Shown here: piece by piece, positions 28,741 through 37,384 of the stretch | Layout: each line of letters begins with the position of its first letter | Numbering within the stretch: the first letter of the stretch is position 1 | Assembly: GCA_009885845.1 (NCBI GenBank) | Contig: VFJW01000007.1 | Coordinates: 36,515 to 100,514, forward strand | DNA length: 64,000 bases | Direction: 5' to 3' | DNA from: Geobacter sp. | Lineage (GTDB): Bacteria; Desulfobacterota; Desulfuromonadia; Geobacterales; Pseudopelobacteraceae | Position numbers and translations under genes: made by a program | The notes under the pieces: generated by a model | What the model saw: the letters and a program-made list of their open reading frames with translations, nothing else | Database searches by the model: none | What the model was told of the DNA's origin: nothing

Positions 28741-28794
28741 TTACTATCCACTAACAGTATTCCACAAATATCCAGTATATCTACAGACATCTCT

Positions 28795-30030
28795 ATGACC
28801 GCAAGAACTATCCTCCATTGTGACATGAACGCTTTTTTCGCCAGCGTTGAACAACAGGCCAACCCTGAACTGCGGGACAAACCGATTGCCGTGGTCGGCG
28901 GCAGCGAACGAACGGTCATCACGACCAGCTCGTACGAGGCAAGGGCTAAAGGTGTCAAGACCGGCATGGCAATCTGGGAGGGGAAACGGGTCTGCCCGGA
29001 GTTGATCATCGTCGTCGGCGACAACCGCAAATACACCTACACCTCCAGCAAAATCAATGAGATATTCCGTGATTTTACTCCAGAGGTTGAAGCTTTTTCT
29101 ATCGATGAATCCTGGCTGGACGTCACCCATTCCCTCAGTATCTTCGGCAGTGCCGTAACTATTGCCCATCTCATCAAGGCCCGCATCAAACACAGTTTCG
29201 GTATCACCTGTTCAATCGGCATCGCCCCCAACAAGCTTCTGGCCAAATTGGCCAGCGACATGCAGAAACCTGATGGCCTGACTATAATTCCCCCGGAAAA
29301 TGTAGCAAAGGTTTTGGAGCGCATGCCGATCAAGGAACTCTGCGGTATCGGCAGAAAGATGGTGCGACATCTCAACATGATGTCGATCTATACCTGCGGG
29401 GAGTTGGGGCGGTGCGACGAAGCACGTCTGACGCGGAAGTTCGGCGTTATCGGCAGTCGGCTCAAACTGATGGGGCAGGGGATCGACGACTCTCCGGTGA
29501 TCCCGTTCGGCCAGGAAGACCAGGTGAAGTCAGTCGGACATTCGAGAACCCTGGATCGTGATATTGATGAACCGGCCGAGATCAGACGCTTCCTGCTGCA
29601 ACTCTCGGAAATGGTAGGGAGCCGGGCGAGGAAATATAACGTATCAGGGAAGACGATTCATCTGTACGTCCGCTATGCGGATTTCTTTTCCAGTTGGGGC
29701 AGACAGATGACACTAAAGAATTATATTAATCAGAGTGACGATATATACAAAGCGGCCCTTTCTATCCTTGCGACTTTCGTACTGGAACAGCCGGTCAGAC
29801 TTCTGGGCGTGACTCTCTCCAACCTGAAGCACCAGGCGGAGCAGCTGCCGCTCTTTGAGGATGAGAGGAAGAAGCTGTTTGCGACACAGGCCATGGATAT
29901 GATCAATGATCGCTTCGGCAGTATGGCGGTAACATTCGGAAGTCTCGTAAAGGACAAGGAGAGTGCGGGGAGTCATGTGATACCGCCAAGCTGGCAGCCT
30001 GATGGTATCAAGAATATTGATGTGAAGTAA
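28795..30030 (+). CDS. dinB: DNA polymerase IV (Y-family translesion polymerase)
   Basis: The 411-residue polymerase copies damaged templates with low fidelity. Motifs: DMNAFFASVE (10-19) with the first catalytic Asp, SYEARAKGVKTGM (about 44-56), SIDESWLDV (about 101-109) with the second Asp-Glu pair, and the HhH segment ELCGIGRKM. It starts 54 bases after the restriction island with no obvious promoter or LexA-type dyad of its own. In related bacteria a lexA-dinB neighbourhood is common, so the gene may once have followed the 82-aa gene at 13625. Confidence 0.94.
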   Translation: MTARTILHCDMNAFFASVEQQANPELRDKPIAVVGGSERTVITTSSYEARAKGVKTGMAIWEGKRVCPELIIVVGDNRKYTYTSSKINEIFRDFTPEVEAFSIDESWLDVTHSLSIFGSAVTIAHLIKARIKHSFGITCSIGIAPNKLLAKLASDMQKPDGLTIIPPENVAKVLERMPIKELCGIGRKMVRHLNMMSIYTCGELGRCDEARLTRKFGVIGSRLKLMGQGIDDSPVIPFGQEDQVKSVGHSRTLDRDIDEPAEIRRFLLQLSEMVGSRARKYNVSGKTIHLYVRYADFFSSWGRQMTLKNYINQSDDIYKAALSILATFVLEQPVRLLGVTLSNLKHQAEQLPLFEDERKKLFATQAMDMINDRFGSMAVTFGSLVKDKESAGSHVIPPSWQPDGIKNIDVK

Positions 30031-30039
30031 CAATCGGCA

Positions 30040-30059
30040 TTGAATTATGTGTAATTCAA
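30040..30059. repeat. Perfect dyad after dinB
   Basis: TTGAATTA-N4-TAATTCAA is a perfect 8+8 dyad 10 bases after the dinB stop. It lacks a T-run, so it looks more like a protein-binding site than a terminator. A second short hairpin AGACC-N5-GGTCT is at 30096-30110. Confidence 0.4.
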
Positions 30060-30088
30060 GATAGTTATATCATATTTTGTTGTTTGCA

Positions 30089-30188
30089 GTATACAAGACC
30101 ACAATGGTCTTTTATGTATATAAATCAAGTGTTTGTAGCGTATACACACCCTTTTTTTGTTGACGGCACTTTTGAATGATGGCAGTAT
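30089..30188 (+). promoter_or_regulatory. Candidate promoter region of 12-heme cytochrome with two GTATAC sites
   Basis: GTATAC occurs at 30089-30094 and again at 30140-30145. A sigma70-like TTGACG (30160-30165) with a 17-base spacer and CAGTAT (30183-30188) follows. The spacing of GTATAC to the -35 is similar to that in front of frdC. Shared control with the TCA-cycle genes is possible but unproved. Confidence 0.35.
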
Positions 30189-30272
30189 CGCCGCTCGTTT
30201 GGTTTCGATGAGATCACGAGAGACCTTTCATAAATGATGGGTTCACATTACAGAAAGCAAGGGAGATAACAG

Positions 30273-31145
30273 ATGAATAAACTGGTAACTACGTTAAAAA
30301 TTGTCACTTTGTCGGCATTGCTGATGGGGATGACGGTGCTGACTGCCGGAGCGGCAGATCCAGTGCCGGTGTTGGGTAATGCCGATTGTATCAAGTGCCA
30401 CTCGGCAGCGCCTGAAGCGATTGCTGCCAATGGTGGCGCCCACAAAACCCAGGTAAGTTGCCAGGATTGTCACGCCGGCCATCCGCCGACGGTCAAGAAA
30501 ATCATTCCGGCCTGCAGCCAGTGCCACAGTGGCAAGCCGCACTACAATCTTTCCGGTTGTCTCCGTTGCCACAACAATCCGCATACCCCTAAAATTATCA
30601 AGCTGGCCAATAATATCACCGATGAGTGCCTCACCTGCCACACTCAGCAGATCGTCAAGCTGAAACAGATCAAGAGCAAGCATACGAGCCTCGCCTGCAG
30701 TTTCTGTCACAATATGCATGGCAAAATACCTCTCTGTACCCAATGCCACAAACCGCATAGTGCGGAAATGACCGCAGGTGATTGCAAGCGGTGTCACCAG
30801 GCACATATGCCGACCGCTGTTACATATCCTGCTGATACCGCCAACAAGATGTGTGCATCATGCCACAAGAAAGCGTTTGAACTTCACAGCCTGACAGATA
30901 CAAAGCATAAGGGTGTCAATTGTGTCACCTGCCACAAAGACAAACATAAAGCCATCCCGACGTGTCAGGGTTGCCACGGTGCGCCGCACCCTGCGCGTAT
31001 GCTGGCCCGCTTCACCAAGTGCGGTGATTGTCACAATATCGCTCACGACCTGAATCGCTGGGAAACCGGTACGCTGAAGCCGGGTGCTGATAAGGATGCA
31101 GCAATAAGTCTGCCTCCGAAAAAAAAGGGTACCAAAAAGAAGTAG
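30273..31145 (+). CDS. Periplasmic dodecaheme c-type cytochrome
   Basis: The 290-residue protein has an N-terminal signal peptide (to about residue 28, AGAAD) and twelve CXXCH motifs spread between residues about 38 and 258, so one heme per about 20 residues. Extra histidines near the motifs fit bis-His ligation. The C-terminus is Lys-rich. Such proteins carry electrons across the periplasm in metal-reducing bacteria; the exact partner is unknown. A strong terminator follows at once, so it is monocistronic. I cannot assign it to a named Geobacter cytochrome. Confidence 0.88.
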   Translation: MNKLVTTLKIVTLSALLMGMTVLTAGAADPVPVLGNADCIKCHSAAPEAIAANGGAHKTQVSCQDCHAGHPPTVKKIIPACSQCHSGKPHYNLSGCLRCHNNPHTPKIIKLANNITDECLTCHTQQIVKLKQIKSKHTSLACSFCHNMHGKIPLCTQCHKPHSAEMTAGDCKRCHQAHMPTAVTYPADTANKMCASCHKKAFELHSLTDTKHKGVNCVTCHKDKHKAIPTCQGCHGAPHPARMLARFTKCGDCHNIAHDLNRWETGTLKPGADKDAAISLPPKKKGTKKK

Positions 31146-31166
31146 GTTGAACAGCAGAATGAATTA

Positions 31167-31212
31167 CACATACAAAAGGCCGACGGATTATTTCGTCGGC
31201 CTTTTGTATGTG
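31167..31212 (+). terminator. Long perfect hairpin terminator
   Basis: A 19-bp perfect stem (31167-31185 with 31194-31212) encloses an 8-base loop. The stem has A-rich and T-rich outer arms (ACAAAAGGCC / GGCCTTTTGT), so it can end transcription from either direction. It lies 22 bases after the cytochrome stop. Confidence 0.85.
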
Positions 31213-31368
31213 CAGAAATGAGCATTCGATCCGGGTAGTTCATTGATATTTTTGGTCGAGTATGAGATAGAAGAGTGTGTAAATCCCTCTTACTATCGTT
31301 TGATATACTACAAAGGATACTGTCGTGAACATGACGGAATGATTGACCGAGTGTATCAGGAGCATTGA

Positions 31369-33504
31369 ATGACACTGTCACAGCGCACAATCCTGATTAT
31401 TGTCAGCACCTTTATCGCCCTGTTTTTTATTTTGGGAGTATCGTCTGATCTGATTCTGCTGAAAAGCTTTGCTACGCTCGAACGCGTGGTTGTTGCCGAT
31501 AATATCCAGATAGTCAGAAACGAAATTGAAGAATCGTATGACGAACTGCTGGCAGCTTCGCTGCAGTTCCGTCCGATTGTCTCAGCTCACAGGTATGCCT
31601 CTCTTAGCAGAATTCCGCTTACCACTCTCCAGAGTAACCATGTTGATCTTGTCATCTGCTTTTCCCGCAGTGGACAGGTTATGTCATCACTTGCAGCCGC
31701 CGGAGACCTGTTGAAACGTTCTGTGGAATCCGCACGTCAATTTGCGCAGTTGACAGATATTGCCTTACTCTCCCAAAAAACACCAGATTACCCTCTGAGT
31801 GGATTGATCATTCTCGGCGACAAACCGTTGCAACTGGTTATAACTCCGTTTCCGGATACTGATCTCCTGTTGATGGTGGGCCGCTATCTTGACAGAAATG
31901 AGATTAATCGCATTACTGCTCTGACGGAGTTTGTGCTTGAACTGGTGCCGGTATCGACTGAGCGAAACTCCCCTGCAATATCCGCCGCCCTCGCCGCTGT
32001 TACGCGTAGCGAAGAAAATCCTGTTCAGGTTGTTGATGAGGATACGGTGGTCGGCTACACCCTGTTCAAGGACGTTTTTGATCGTCCGGCCCTTTTTGCA
32101 AAAATTACCGAGGAGCGACTGCTCTACAAGCAGGGTAAAGCTTCAATCATGTATATCCTCAGCGCGTTGTTTATTACCGGTGGTGTGTTCTGTTGTGTCA
32201 TGCTCTTTTTTATTCGCGGAGCCATACTGAGTCGGTTGGCAACGCTTACCCAGAGAGTATTTCAGATAACAACGCACGGTGATATTTCTGCACGCCTGCC
32301 GGTTTCTGAGCATCAGGATGAATTGAAAGACCTGGCGGTTTCGATCAATAGCATGCTTGAATCACTTGAAAAAGCTGAACATATTGTACGGGAAAGTGAG
32401 GAACGTTATCGCCTGCTTTTTGAACGGGCCCCCGATGCTATTCTTATCATTGGTATGGAAGATGATGAAGCGGGTCGGATTGTGGCAGCCAATCAGGCTG
32501 CTGCTGAACAGCACGGCTATACATTGGATGAGTTTCTCCGGTTGCGGATTTATGATGTTAATACTGCGGAATCCAATGCTATTACCGGGGGGATTTTTGC
32601 CACTGTCGCAAGTGGCGAATGGGTGACAGCTGAAGTATGGCATCAGAAAAAAGATGGCACTCAATTTCCGATTGAGATTCATGCTGGATTGATAAAAATT
32701 GATGGTAAAAAGTACACCTTGGGTTTTGATCGTGACATAACGCAGCGAAAGATCACGGAGGAGATGAACCATATGCACCTCCAGCAGGTTCGCCATCTAA
32801 ACGACGAGCTGAACCGAAACGCAAACGAACTGGCGGCTGCCAATAACGAACTCGAGGCATTCAATTATTCGGTTTCGCATGATATGCGTGGACCTCTGAC
32901 CCGAATATCAGGCTACTGTCAACTGCTGCTGGATGCAGACAGTCATCTTGAACCGGGTGTCAGAGAATACATCTCCCGGATATACGAGTCTGAAGTATGG
33001 CTCAATGAAATGATTGATGCTCTCTTATATATGGCACAGCTCACACGTGTTGAGATCGTGCCGGAGAGTGTAAACCTGAGTATTTTTGCGGAAGAGATCC
33101 TGAAAGAACTATCGCTGGAATGTCCGGAGAGAACAGTCCGGACACGTATTGAGCCGGATATTGTTGTTTCGGGCGATTCCCGGCTTTTGAAAATAGTTAT
33201 GATTAATCTGTTGAATAATGCCTGGAAATACAGCTCAGGGAAGTGTGATGCCGCCATCGAATTCGGGGTTGTGCAGAGTGAATCGGGTCTGAAATACTAT
33301 ATCCGTGATAATGGTGCAGGTTTTGATATGAAAGATGCTGGCAAGCTTTTCCGCGTATTCAAACGACTGCATAATTCCAGCCAGTTTGCCGGTACCGGCA
33401 TTGGCCTGGCGACGGTCCAACGCATTATTTTCCGTCATGGCGGCAGAATCTGGGCTGAAGCAGAACCCGGAAACGGCGCGACTTTTTTCTTTACGCTGTC
33501 ATAG
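31369..33504 (+). CDS. Membrane sensor histidine kinase (sensor-HAMP-PAS-HisKA-HATPase)
   Basis: The 711-residue kinase has helix 1 at about 7-29, a periplasmic sensor of about 220 residues that resembles CHASE4, helix 2 at about 258-282, a HAMP segment (about 283-335), and a PAS domain (about 345-460, ERYRLLFERAPDAIL). The phosphoacceptor is His504 in SVSHDMRGPL. The ATPase part has NLLNNAWKYSS, DNGAGFDM and GTGIGLATV. The kinase half resembles phytochrome-type kinases. No response regulator is adjacent, so its partner and signal are unknown. Confidence 0.88.
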   Translation: MTLSQRTILIIVSTFIALFFILGVSSDLILLKSFATLERVVVADNIQIVRNEIEESYDELLAASLQFRPIVSAHRYASLSRIPLTTLQSNHVDLVICFSRSGQVMSSLAAAGDLLKRSVESARQFAQLTDIALLSQKTPDYPLSGLIILGDKPLQLVITPFPDTDLLLMVGRYLDRNEINRITALTEFVLELVPVSTERNSPAISAALAAVTRSEENPVQVVDEDTVVGYTLFKDVFDRPALFAKITEERLLYKQGKASIMYILSALFITGGVFCCVMLFFIRGAILSRLATLTQRVFQITTHGDISARLPVSEHQDELKDLAVSINSMLESLEKAEHIVRESEERYRLLFERAPDAILIIGMEDDEAGRIVAANQAAAEQHGYTLDEFLRLRIYDVNTAESNAITGGIFATVASGEWVTAEVWHQKKDGTQFPIEIHAGLIKIDGKKYTLGFDRDITQRKITEEMNHMHLQQVRHLNDELNRNANELAAANNELEAFNYSVSHDMRGPLTRISGYCQLLLDADSHLEPGVREYISRIYESEVWLNEMIDALLYMAQLTRVEIVPESVNLSIFAEEILKELSLECPERTVRTRIEPDIVVSGDSRLLKIVMINLLNNAWKYSSGKCDAAIEFGVVQSESGLKYYIRDNGAGFDMKDAGKLFRVFKRLHNSSQFAGTGIGLATVQRIIFRHGGRIWAEAEPGNGATFFFTLS

Positions 33505-34110
33505 TTATGCTGAAATGGCGTTCGGTTTTCCCCCGTTATTCTCATTTTTTCTGAAGAGGAGGCGAGTTGTCGGCATGTCGCCGCAACAGGTCTCATCTGC
33601 ATAAAGTATAACGCCCGGGAACGCCTCGAAAATTCTGCGCAACTCCCCTGGGTGCAGCAGATAAGACGGGTTGTGGGTTTGAAGCAACTGTTCGGAGGCC
33701 ATGATAGTGTCGAAGAGCAGAACACCTCCCGGCTTGAGGCAGGCAACTTCAGACGGTATTAATTCCCGCATCAGAAAATTGAAATTGATTATCAGATCGT
33801 AGCATTCTTCAAGTACGTATGAATCGAGATCAACCCTGCGGAAATCGATGTCAACCCCTTTTGCTCGTGCCCGTTTCCGTCCCTTTATCAGTCCGGCATC
33901 TGAAATGTCCAATCCTGTTACCTTGAATCCCTGCTGAGCCAGAAAAAGACTGTTTCTCCCTTCTCCGCACGCAATGTCAAGCGCCGCAAATCCTGGAGTC
34001 AGCATTTTGATTCTTTCAATCTCCCGGGCCAGAAACGGTGAAGGATGTTCACCAAGAAAAGAATCCTCAGATTCATATCGTTGGTTCCATTTGATGCGGT
34101 CCGTTTCCAT
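33505..34110 (-). CDS. Class I SAM-dependent methyltransferase
   Basis: The 201-residue protein begins with METDRIKWNQRYESEDSFLGEHPS, typical of the TehB-like/small thiol methyltransferase group, and has the SAM-binding motif I LDIACGEGRNSLFLAQQG (about 46-63) and an acidic loop VTGLDIS. The substrate cannot be told. It converges tail to tail with the sensor kinase with no spare bases, and follows the DUF350 gene by one base, so it belongs to the minus-strand operon 36189-33505. Confidence 0.8.
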   Translation of the reverse strand: METDRIKWNQRYESEDSFLGEHPSPFLAREIERIKMLTPGFAALDIACGEGRNSLFLAQQGFKVTGLDISDAGLIKGRKRARAKGVDIDFRRVDLDSYVLEECYDLIINFNFLMRELIPSEVACLKPGGVLLFDTIMASEQLLQTHNPSYLLHPGELRRIFEAFPGVILYADETCCGDMPTTRLLFRKNENNGGKPNAISA

Positions 34111-34111
34111 G

Positions 34112-34525
34112 TCAGTATGTCATGCAGGCGGCGTTGAGAATGCCGATTGAGACGGAACAAAAAGCAAGTAAGGTTGCCGCGGCAATGTGGTTGTTTTCAA
34201 TGTCCAGGACCAGACTCCTGAACATGAGTCTGACCGATCCGAAGATTGCAAACTGAACCAGCATGGCTATCATAGCCCATATCAGCATGTCGATGAAGCC
34301 GACACTGTGGGTGATGGCGCTGTAAAGAGGCAAAACGAATCCGAGTAACGCCCCTCCGAAACTTATTGCTGCGGATGTGTTGCCTTCCCTGATCAGCTTG
34401 AGTTCGTTGTATGGTGTCATTTTGCCGTAGACGAGGCAGAAAAGAAGAACAAAACTGAGTGCTGCTCCAAAATATGTGCAGAATTCATAAAGTCCAGATA
34501 ACGATTCAAGCAGTGTGCTGTTCAT
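34112..34525 (-). CDS. DUF350 (YjfL-like) small membrane protein
   Basis: The 137-residue protein has four hydrophobic helices and the conserved NELKLIREGNTSAAISFGG segment of DUF350. The start is the ATG at 34523-34525, which has GGGGGAG just upstream on the minus strand; a longer frame to 34600 lacks such a site. In E. coli yjfL sits with yjfM (DUF1190) and yjfC (glutathionylspermidine-synthase-like), and the same trio is here. The role of the trio is unknown. Confidence 0.82.
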   Translation of the reverse strand: MNSTLLESLSGLYEFCTYFGAALSFVLLFCLVYGKMTPYNELKLIREGNTSAAISFGGALLGFVLPLYSAITHSVGFIDMLIWAMIAMLVQFAIFGSVRLMFRSLVLDIENNHIAAATLLAFCSVSIGILNAACMTY

Positions 34526-34599
34526 GTCAACTCCCCCGTAAAGTAAATACCTTATTAGTTTCCGTTCGAAAAGGGTGCTTTTTCCCCCTGGCGGCGTCA

Positions 34600-34736
34600 A
34601 TCTTCGGATTTGCTTGTGCGGCGTACCGGAGTACGCCTCCGCACAACTCCTCGATTTCCTTGCCAGAAGAAAAAATCCCCGCTTTCCAAAGCGGAAACCA
34701 ACAGTTTCTCATCAGGAGTTTCCGGATGGAAACTAT
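34600..34736. repeat. Hairpin-rich intergenic segment
   Basis: Between the YgiC-like gene and the DUF350 gene lie three hairpins: a GTGCGG...CCGCAC structure with inner GTAC arms (34619-34650), CCGCTTT-N2-AAAGCGG (34679-34694), and AGTTTCC-N4-GGAAACT (34717-34734). The last is repeated exactly at 58004-58021. It may be an interspersed repeat family of this genome or RNA-level regulation of the downstream genes. Confidence 0.4.
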
Positions 34737-35861
34737 TTAAAACAGATGCGGCACGAAGCGACTCGTGTTTGTGGTTACCTCAGACTGATCTTCCCTGATC
34801 CCTATTCCGGCAGGTTCACCACCAATGACCCAGGATCCGATGACCGGAAAATTACCGTCAAAACAGGGGAGGGTGGCGAGTTCCTGATAGATCGTGCCTG
34901 ATCCGGTGTAGCTTCCGCCATACTCCGATATCGAGCCGTTACGGTGAACGGATATATTGCACCCTTCCCGGGACAGAAACGGTTTGCTGACGAAGTTGTC
35001 GGTGAAATGACCTTGATCGAAGCTTGCTTCGAGCAGATTGGGATGACGCGGGTTCAATTCCCAGAGAATCGGCAGAATTGCCTTATTGCTGAGAATCATT
35101 TTCCAGGCTGGTTCGATGAGGGTAATGGCGGCCGAATCGATGTGGCATCCGAACGATTCGTGCAGCAGCCATTCCCAGGGATACAGCTTGAACAGATACT
35201 CAATAACGGCATTGTTGTTGTCCACGAAGCGTGTGCAGGCGGAGTCAAAGCCGATATCCTCGATAAAGATTTGTTCTGTCTGAAGACCGGCCTGCATGGC
35301 GGTGTCCCGGAGATATTCGAGATTTCCACGGTCTTCAGGAGAATCCTTGACACAACTGAAATAAAGTTTTCTCGCAATTGCCGGCGTAAGATACGACCAC
35401 TGTTCAATCAGTTTTTCGTGAATCGAGTTAAACTGGTCGGCAGCGGGAAAACGATCTTTCAGCCAGAACCATTGAACAACGCTCGCTTCGAGGAGTGCCG
35501 TAGGGGTATCGGCATTGTATTCCAGAAGTTTTGGCGGTGAAATGCCGTCATAGGCCAGGTCAAATCTTCCCATGATTGAGGGAGAATCTGCATCCCAGGA
35601 GCGTTTGATAAGTTGTTCCGCCGTCGGCGGTATCTGCAGTCGTTCGAACAGATTATGGGTGATAACATGATCTACGGCTCCAATGCACATTTCCTGCAGT
35701 TCAGCCGTAGCTGTTTCAAGTTCGTCTATCTCATCGGACGAGAAAGAATAATATGCCGATTCATCCCAGTACACTTCGCCATCAATGGTGTGATAGCTCA
35801 TGCCGTACGCTTCTGTTTTTTCCTGCCAGTTTGAGCGGGGAGCGATGACCGTACGCTGCAT
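34737..35861 (-). CDS. Glutathionylspermidine-synthase-like ATP-grasp ligase (YgiC/YjfC family)
   Basis: The 374-residue protein has the family hallmarks DLAYDGISPPKLLEYNADTPTALLEAS (about 90-116, shown in full elsewhere only in parts), KPFLSREGCNI and GSWVIGGEPAGIGIRED at the C-terminus, which form the ATP-grasp site. E. coli YgiC and YjfC have an active-looking synthetase domain without the amidase half; their substrates are unclear. The ATG at 35859-35861 has GGGAGG upstream; the open frame runs further to 35894. It is directly downstream of the YgiB-like lipoprotein, as in E. coli. Confidence 0.85.
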   Translation of the reverse strand: MQRTVIAPRSNWQEKTEAYGMSYHTIDGEVYWDESAYYSFSSDEIDELETATAELQEMCIGAVDHVITHNLFERLQIPPTAEQLIKRSWDADSPSIMGRFDLAYDGISPPKLLEYNADTPTALLEASVVQWFWLKDRFPAADQFNSIHEKLIEQWSYLTPAIARKLYFSCVKDSPEDRGNLEYLRDTAMQAGLQTEQIFIEDIGFDSACTRFVDNNNAVIEYLFKLYPWEWLLHESFGCHIDSAAITLIEPAWKMILSNKAILPILWELNPRHPNLLEASFDQGHFTDNFVSKPFLSREGCNISVHRNGSISEYGGSYTGSGTIYQELATLPCFDGNFPVIGSWVIGGEPAGIGIREDQSEVTTNTSRFVPHLF

Positions 35862-35865
35862 GGTT

Positions 35866-36189
35866 TCAGGAACCTCCCGATGAGTGGAATCCACCCAGAC
35901 TGCCGAAGCCTCCTCGGGAAACGTTCATGCCACGGATGGAGCGTGACCCCTGCCCACCGGAAAAAAACGAGCCGGAACGGAACCATGGGCCGTAATAATA
36001 GTGGGCATTGGAACGGTAATGTTGGCTCTCTTTTTCGACTTCTTCACATTTTAACGGGTCACTGTTCCAGTCATCGAGGCAGTCCTGTTTGTTGGTGTAG
36101 ACATGTCGCTCCTCTTTTTTGCTGCATCCAGCAGCAGCGAGAGCGCCTATCAGCACAAGTGTAATATGCAGGGTGCTTCTTCGGCGCAT
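35866..36189 (-). CDS. YgiB/YjfM-like (DUF1190) small lipoprotein
   Basis: The 107-residue protein has a short lipoprotein signal ending ALAAAGC (Cys about 22), then CxxDW...CEEVEKE and YYYGPWFRSGSFF, followed by a Gly/Ser/Arg tail with GGFGS and GGFHSSGGS. These features match DUF1190 lipoproteins encoded beside ygiC/yjfC. The ATG at 36187-36189 follows a GGGGGAG site on the minus strand. It is probably the first gene of a four-gene minus-strand operon. Confidence 0.72.
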   Translation of the reverse strand: MRRRSTLHITLVLIGALAAAGCSKKEERHVYTNKQDCLDDWNSDPLKCEEVEKESQHYRSNAHYYYGPWFRSGSFFSGGQGSRSIRGMNVSRGGFGSLGGFHSSGGS

Positions 36190-36468
36190 TGATTCACTCC
36201 CCCGGATGAAATACGGCAAGTATACCAGATTGATTCTTTTGTACAGCTGATTTAATCGATGTATTTGAAATTTGCCTCTCCATGAGTTTCGGTTTATAAG
36301 ATATGTCACAGCCAAATGCAACGGTGTCCTTTGACATATCATTAACTCGCGACACTGCTTCCTGTTGGTCTTGACATTTATCGTTTAAATCCCGTATTGT
36401 CACTGTAGTAGGCGGGAGAATGCGACTTGCCGTTTTACGTGCTTCAGGTTGCATCACACGGAGATATT

Positions 36469-37191
36469 TTGAAGGCATTTGTTGTCATACCCACATACAA
36501 CGAAAAGGATAATGTGCGGTCATTGACAACCGCTGTCCTTTCACAGCATCCGGACCTGCAGATTTTTTTTGTTGATGATAATTCCCCAGACGGTACCGGC
36601 CTGATTATTGACGATATTGTTGCGGGAAATGATCGGGTTCACGTATTGCACCGTACGGGAAAGCTTGGTCTGGGCTCTGCATATCGCGAGGGGTTCAAGG
36701 CCGTTCTTGAGATGGGTGCTGATTATATATTGGAAATGGACGCTGACTTTTCCCATGATCCTGAGACGTTACCGTTTTTTCTTTCCGCAATTGAGGAGAA
36801 TGACCTAGTTATCGGTTCCCGCTATCTTAACGGTGTCAGTGTGGTTAACTGGCCGATCAGGCGCTTGATATTAAGCTATTTCGCGAGTGCTTATACACGA
36901 TGGGTTACCGGTTTGCAGGTACGTGACTGCACGAGCGGCTTTAAATGCTTCCGCCGCTCAACTATTGAAGCAATTGATCTCACGCGGGTAACCTCAGACG
37001 GCTATTCGTTTCAGATCGAAATGAATTACCGCTGCATGGAAAAAGGTTTTCGCATTTCCGAAATACCGATTATTTTTATCGATCGCCATGCCGGCAGTTC
37101 AAAAATGTCCAGCACAATTGTCCGGGAAGCGGTGTTGATGGTATGGAAACTCCGTATGAACTCAATCATTTTAAGGTTTTTGGGGAAGTAA
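36469..37191 (+). CDS. Polyprenol-phosphate mannose synthase-like GT2 glycosyltransferase
   Basis: The 240-residue enzyme begins (M)KAFVVIPTYNEKDNV, the normal Dpm1 start. It carries FVDDNSPDGTG (nucleotide binding), EMDADFSHDP (DxD-like metal site) and GSRYLNGVSVVNWP. No C-terminal membrane domain is present, so it is the soluble type that transfers a hexose from a nucleotide sugar to a polyprenol phosphate at the membrane. The TTG at 36469 with GGAG 5 bases upstream fits best; an in-frame TTG at 36427 adds 14 residues. The gap 36190-36468 holds the divergent promoters and nothing else I can identify. Confidence 0.85.
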   Translation: MKAFVVIPTYNEKDNVRSLTTAVLSQHPDLQIFFVDDNSPDGTGLIIDDIVAGNDRVHVLHRTGKLGLGSAYREGFKAVLEMGADYILEMDADFSHDPETLPFFLSAIEENDLVIGSRYLNGVSVVNWPIRRLILSYFASAYTRWVTGLQVRDCTSGFKCFRRSTIEAIDLTRVTSDGYSFQIEMNYRCMEKGFRISEIPIIFIDRHAGSSKMSSTIVREAVLMVWKLRMNSIILRFLGK

Positions 37192-37198
37192 TGTCATT

Positions 37199-37384
37199 AT
37201 GATTCACGATTTTTGGTCAGTTGTTCTCATCATCGGTTTAATCGGATGGTTACTCTCCAGTATTATGCTGATGTTCAGGGCGTTTCCCCAAAAGGATGTT
37301 TTTGTCGTATCGAGTGGAATCCGATGGGGTTTGGCAGGAGTTGTTTCTTTCTTTGTCTGGATTATCGGTATGTTAAATGCTTAA
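37199..37384 (+). CDS. Small two-helix membrane protein
   Basis: The 61-residue product has two hydrophobic segments (about 7-28 and 43-59) joined by a short loop FRAFPQKDVFVVSSG. It starts 7 bases after the glycosyltransferase and overlaps the NHL lipoprotein gene by 8 bases, which supports its reality. No family is recognised; it may assist the adjacent glycosyltransferase or the secreted proteins. Confidence 0.6.
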   Translation: MIHDFWSVVLIIGLIGWLLSSIMLMFRAFPQKDVFVVSSGIRWGLAGVVSFFVWIIGMLNA

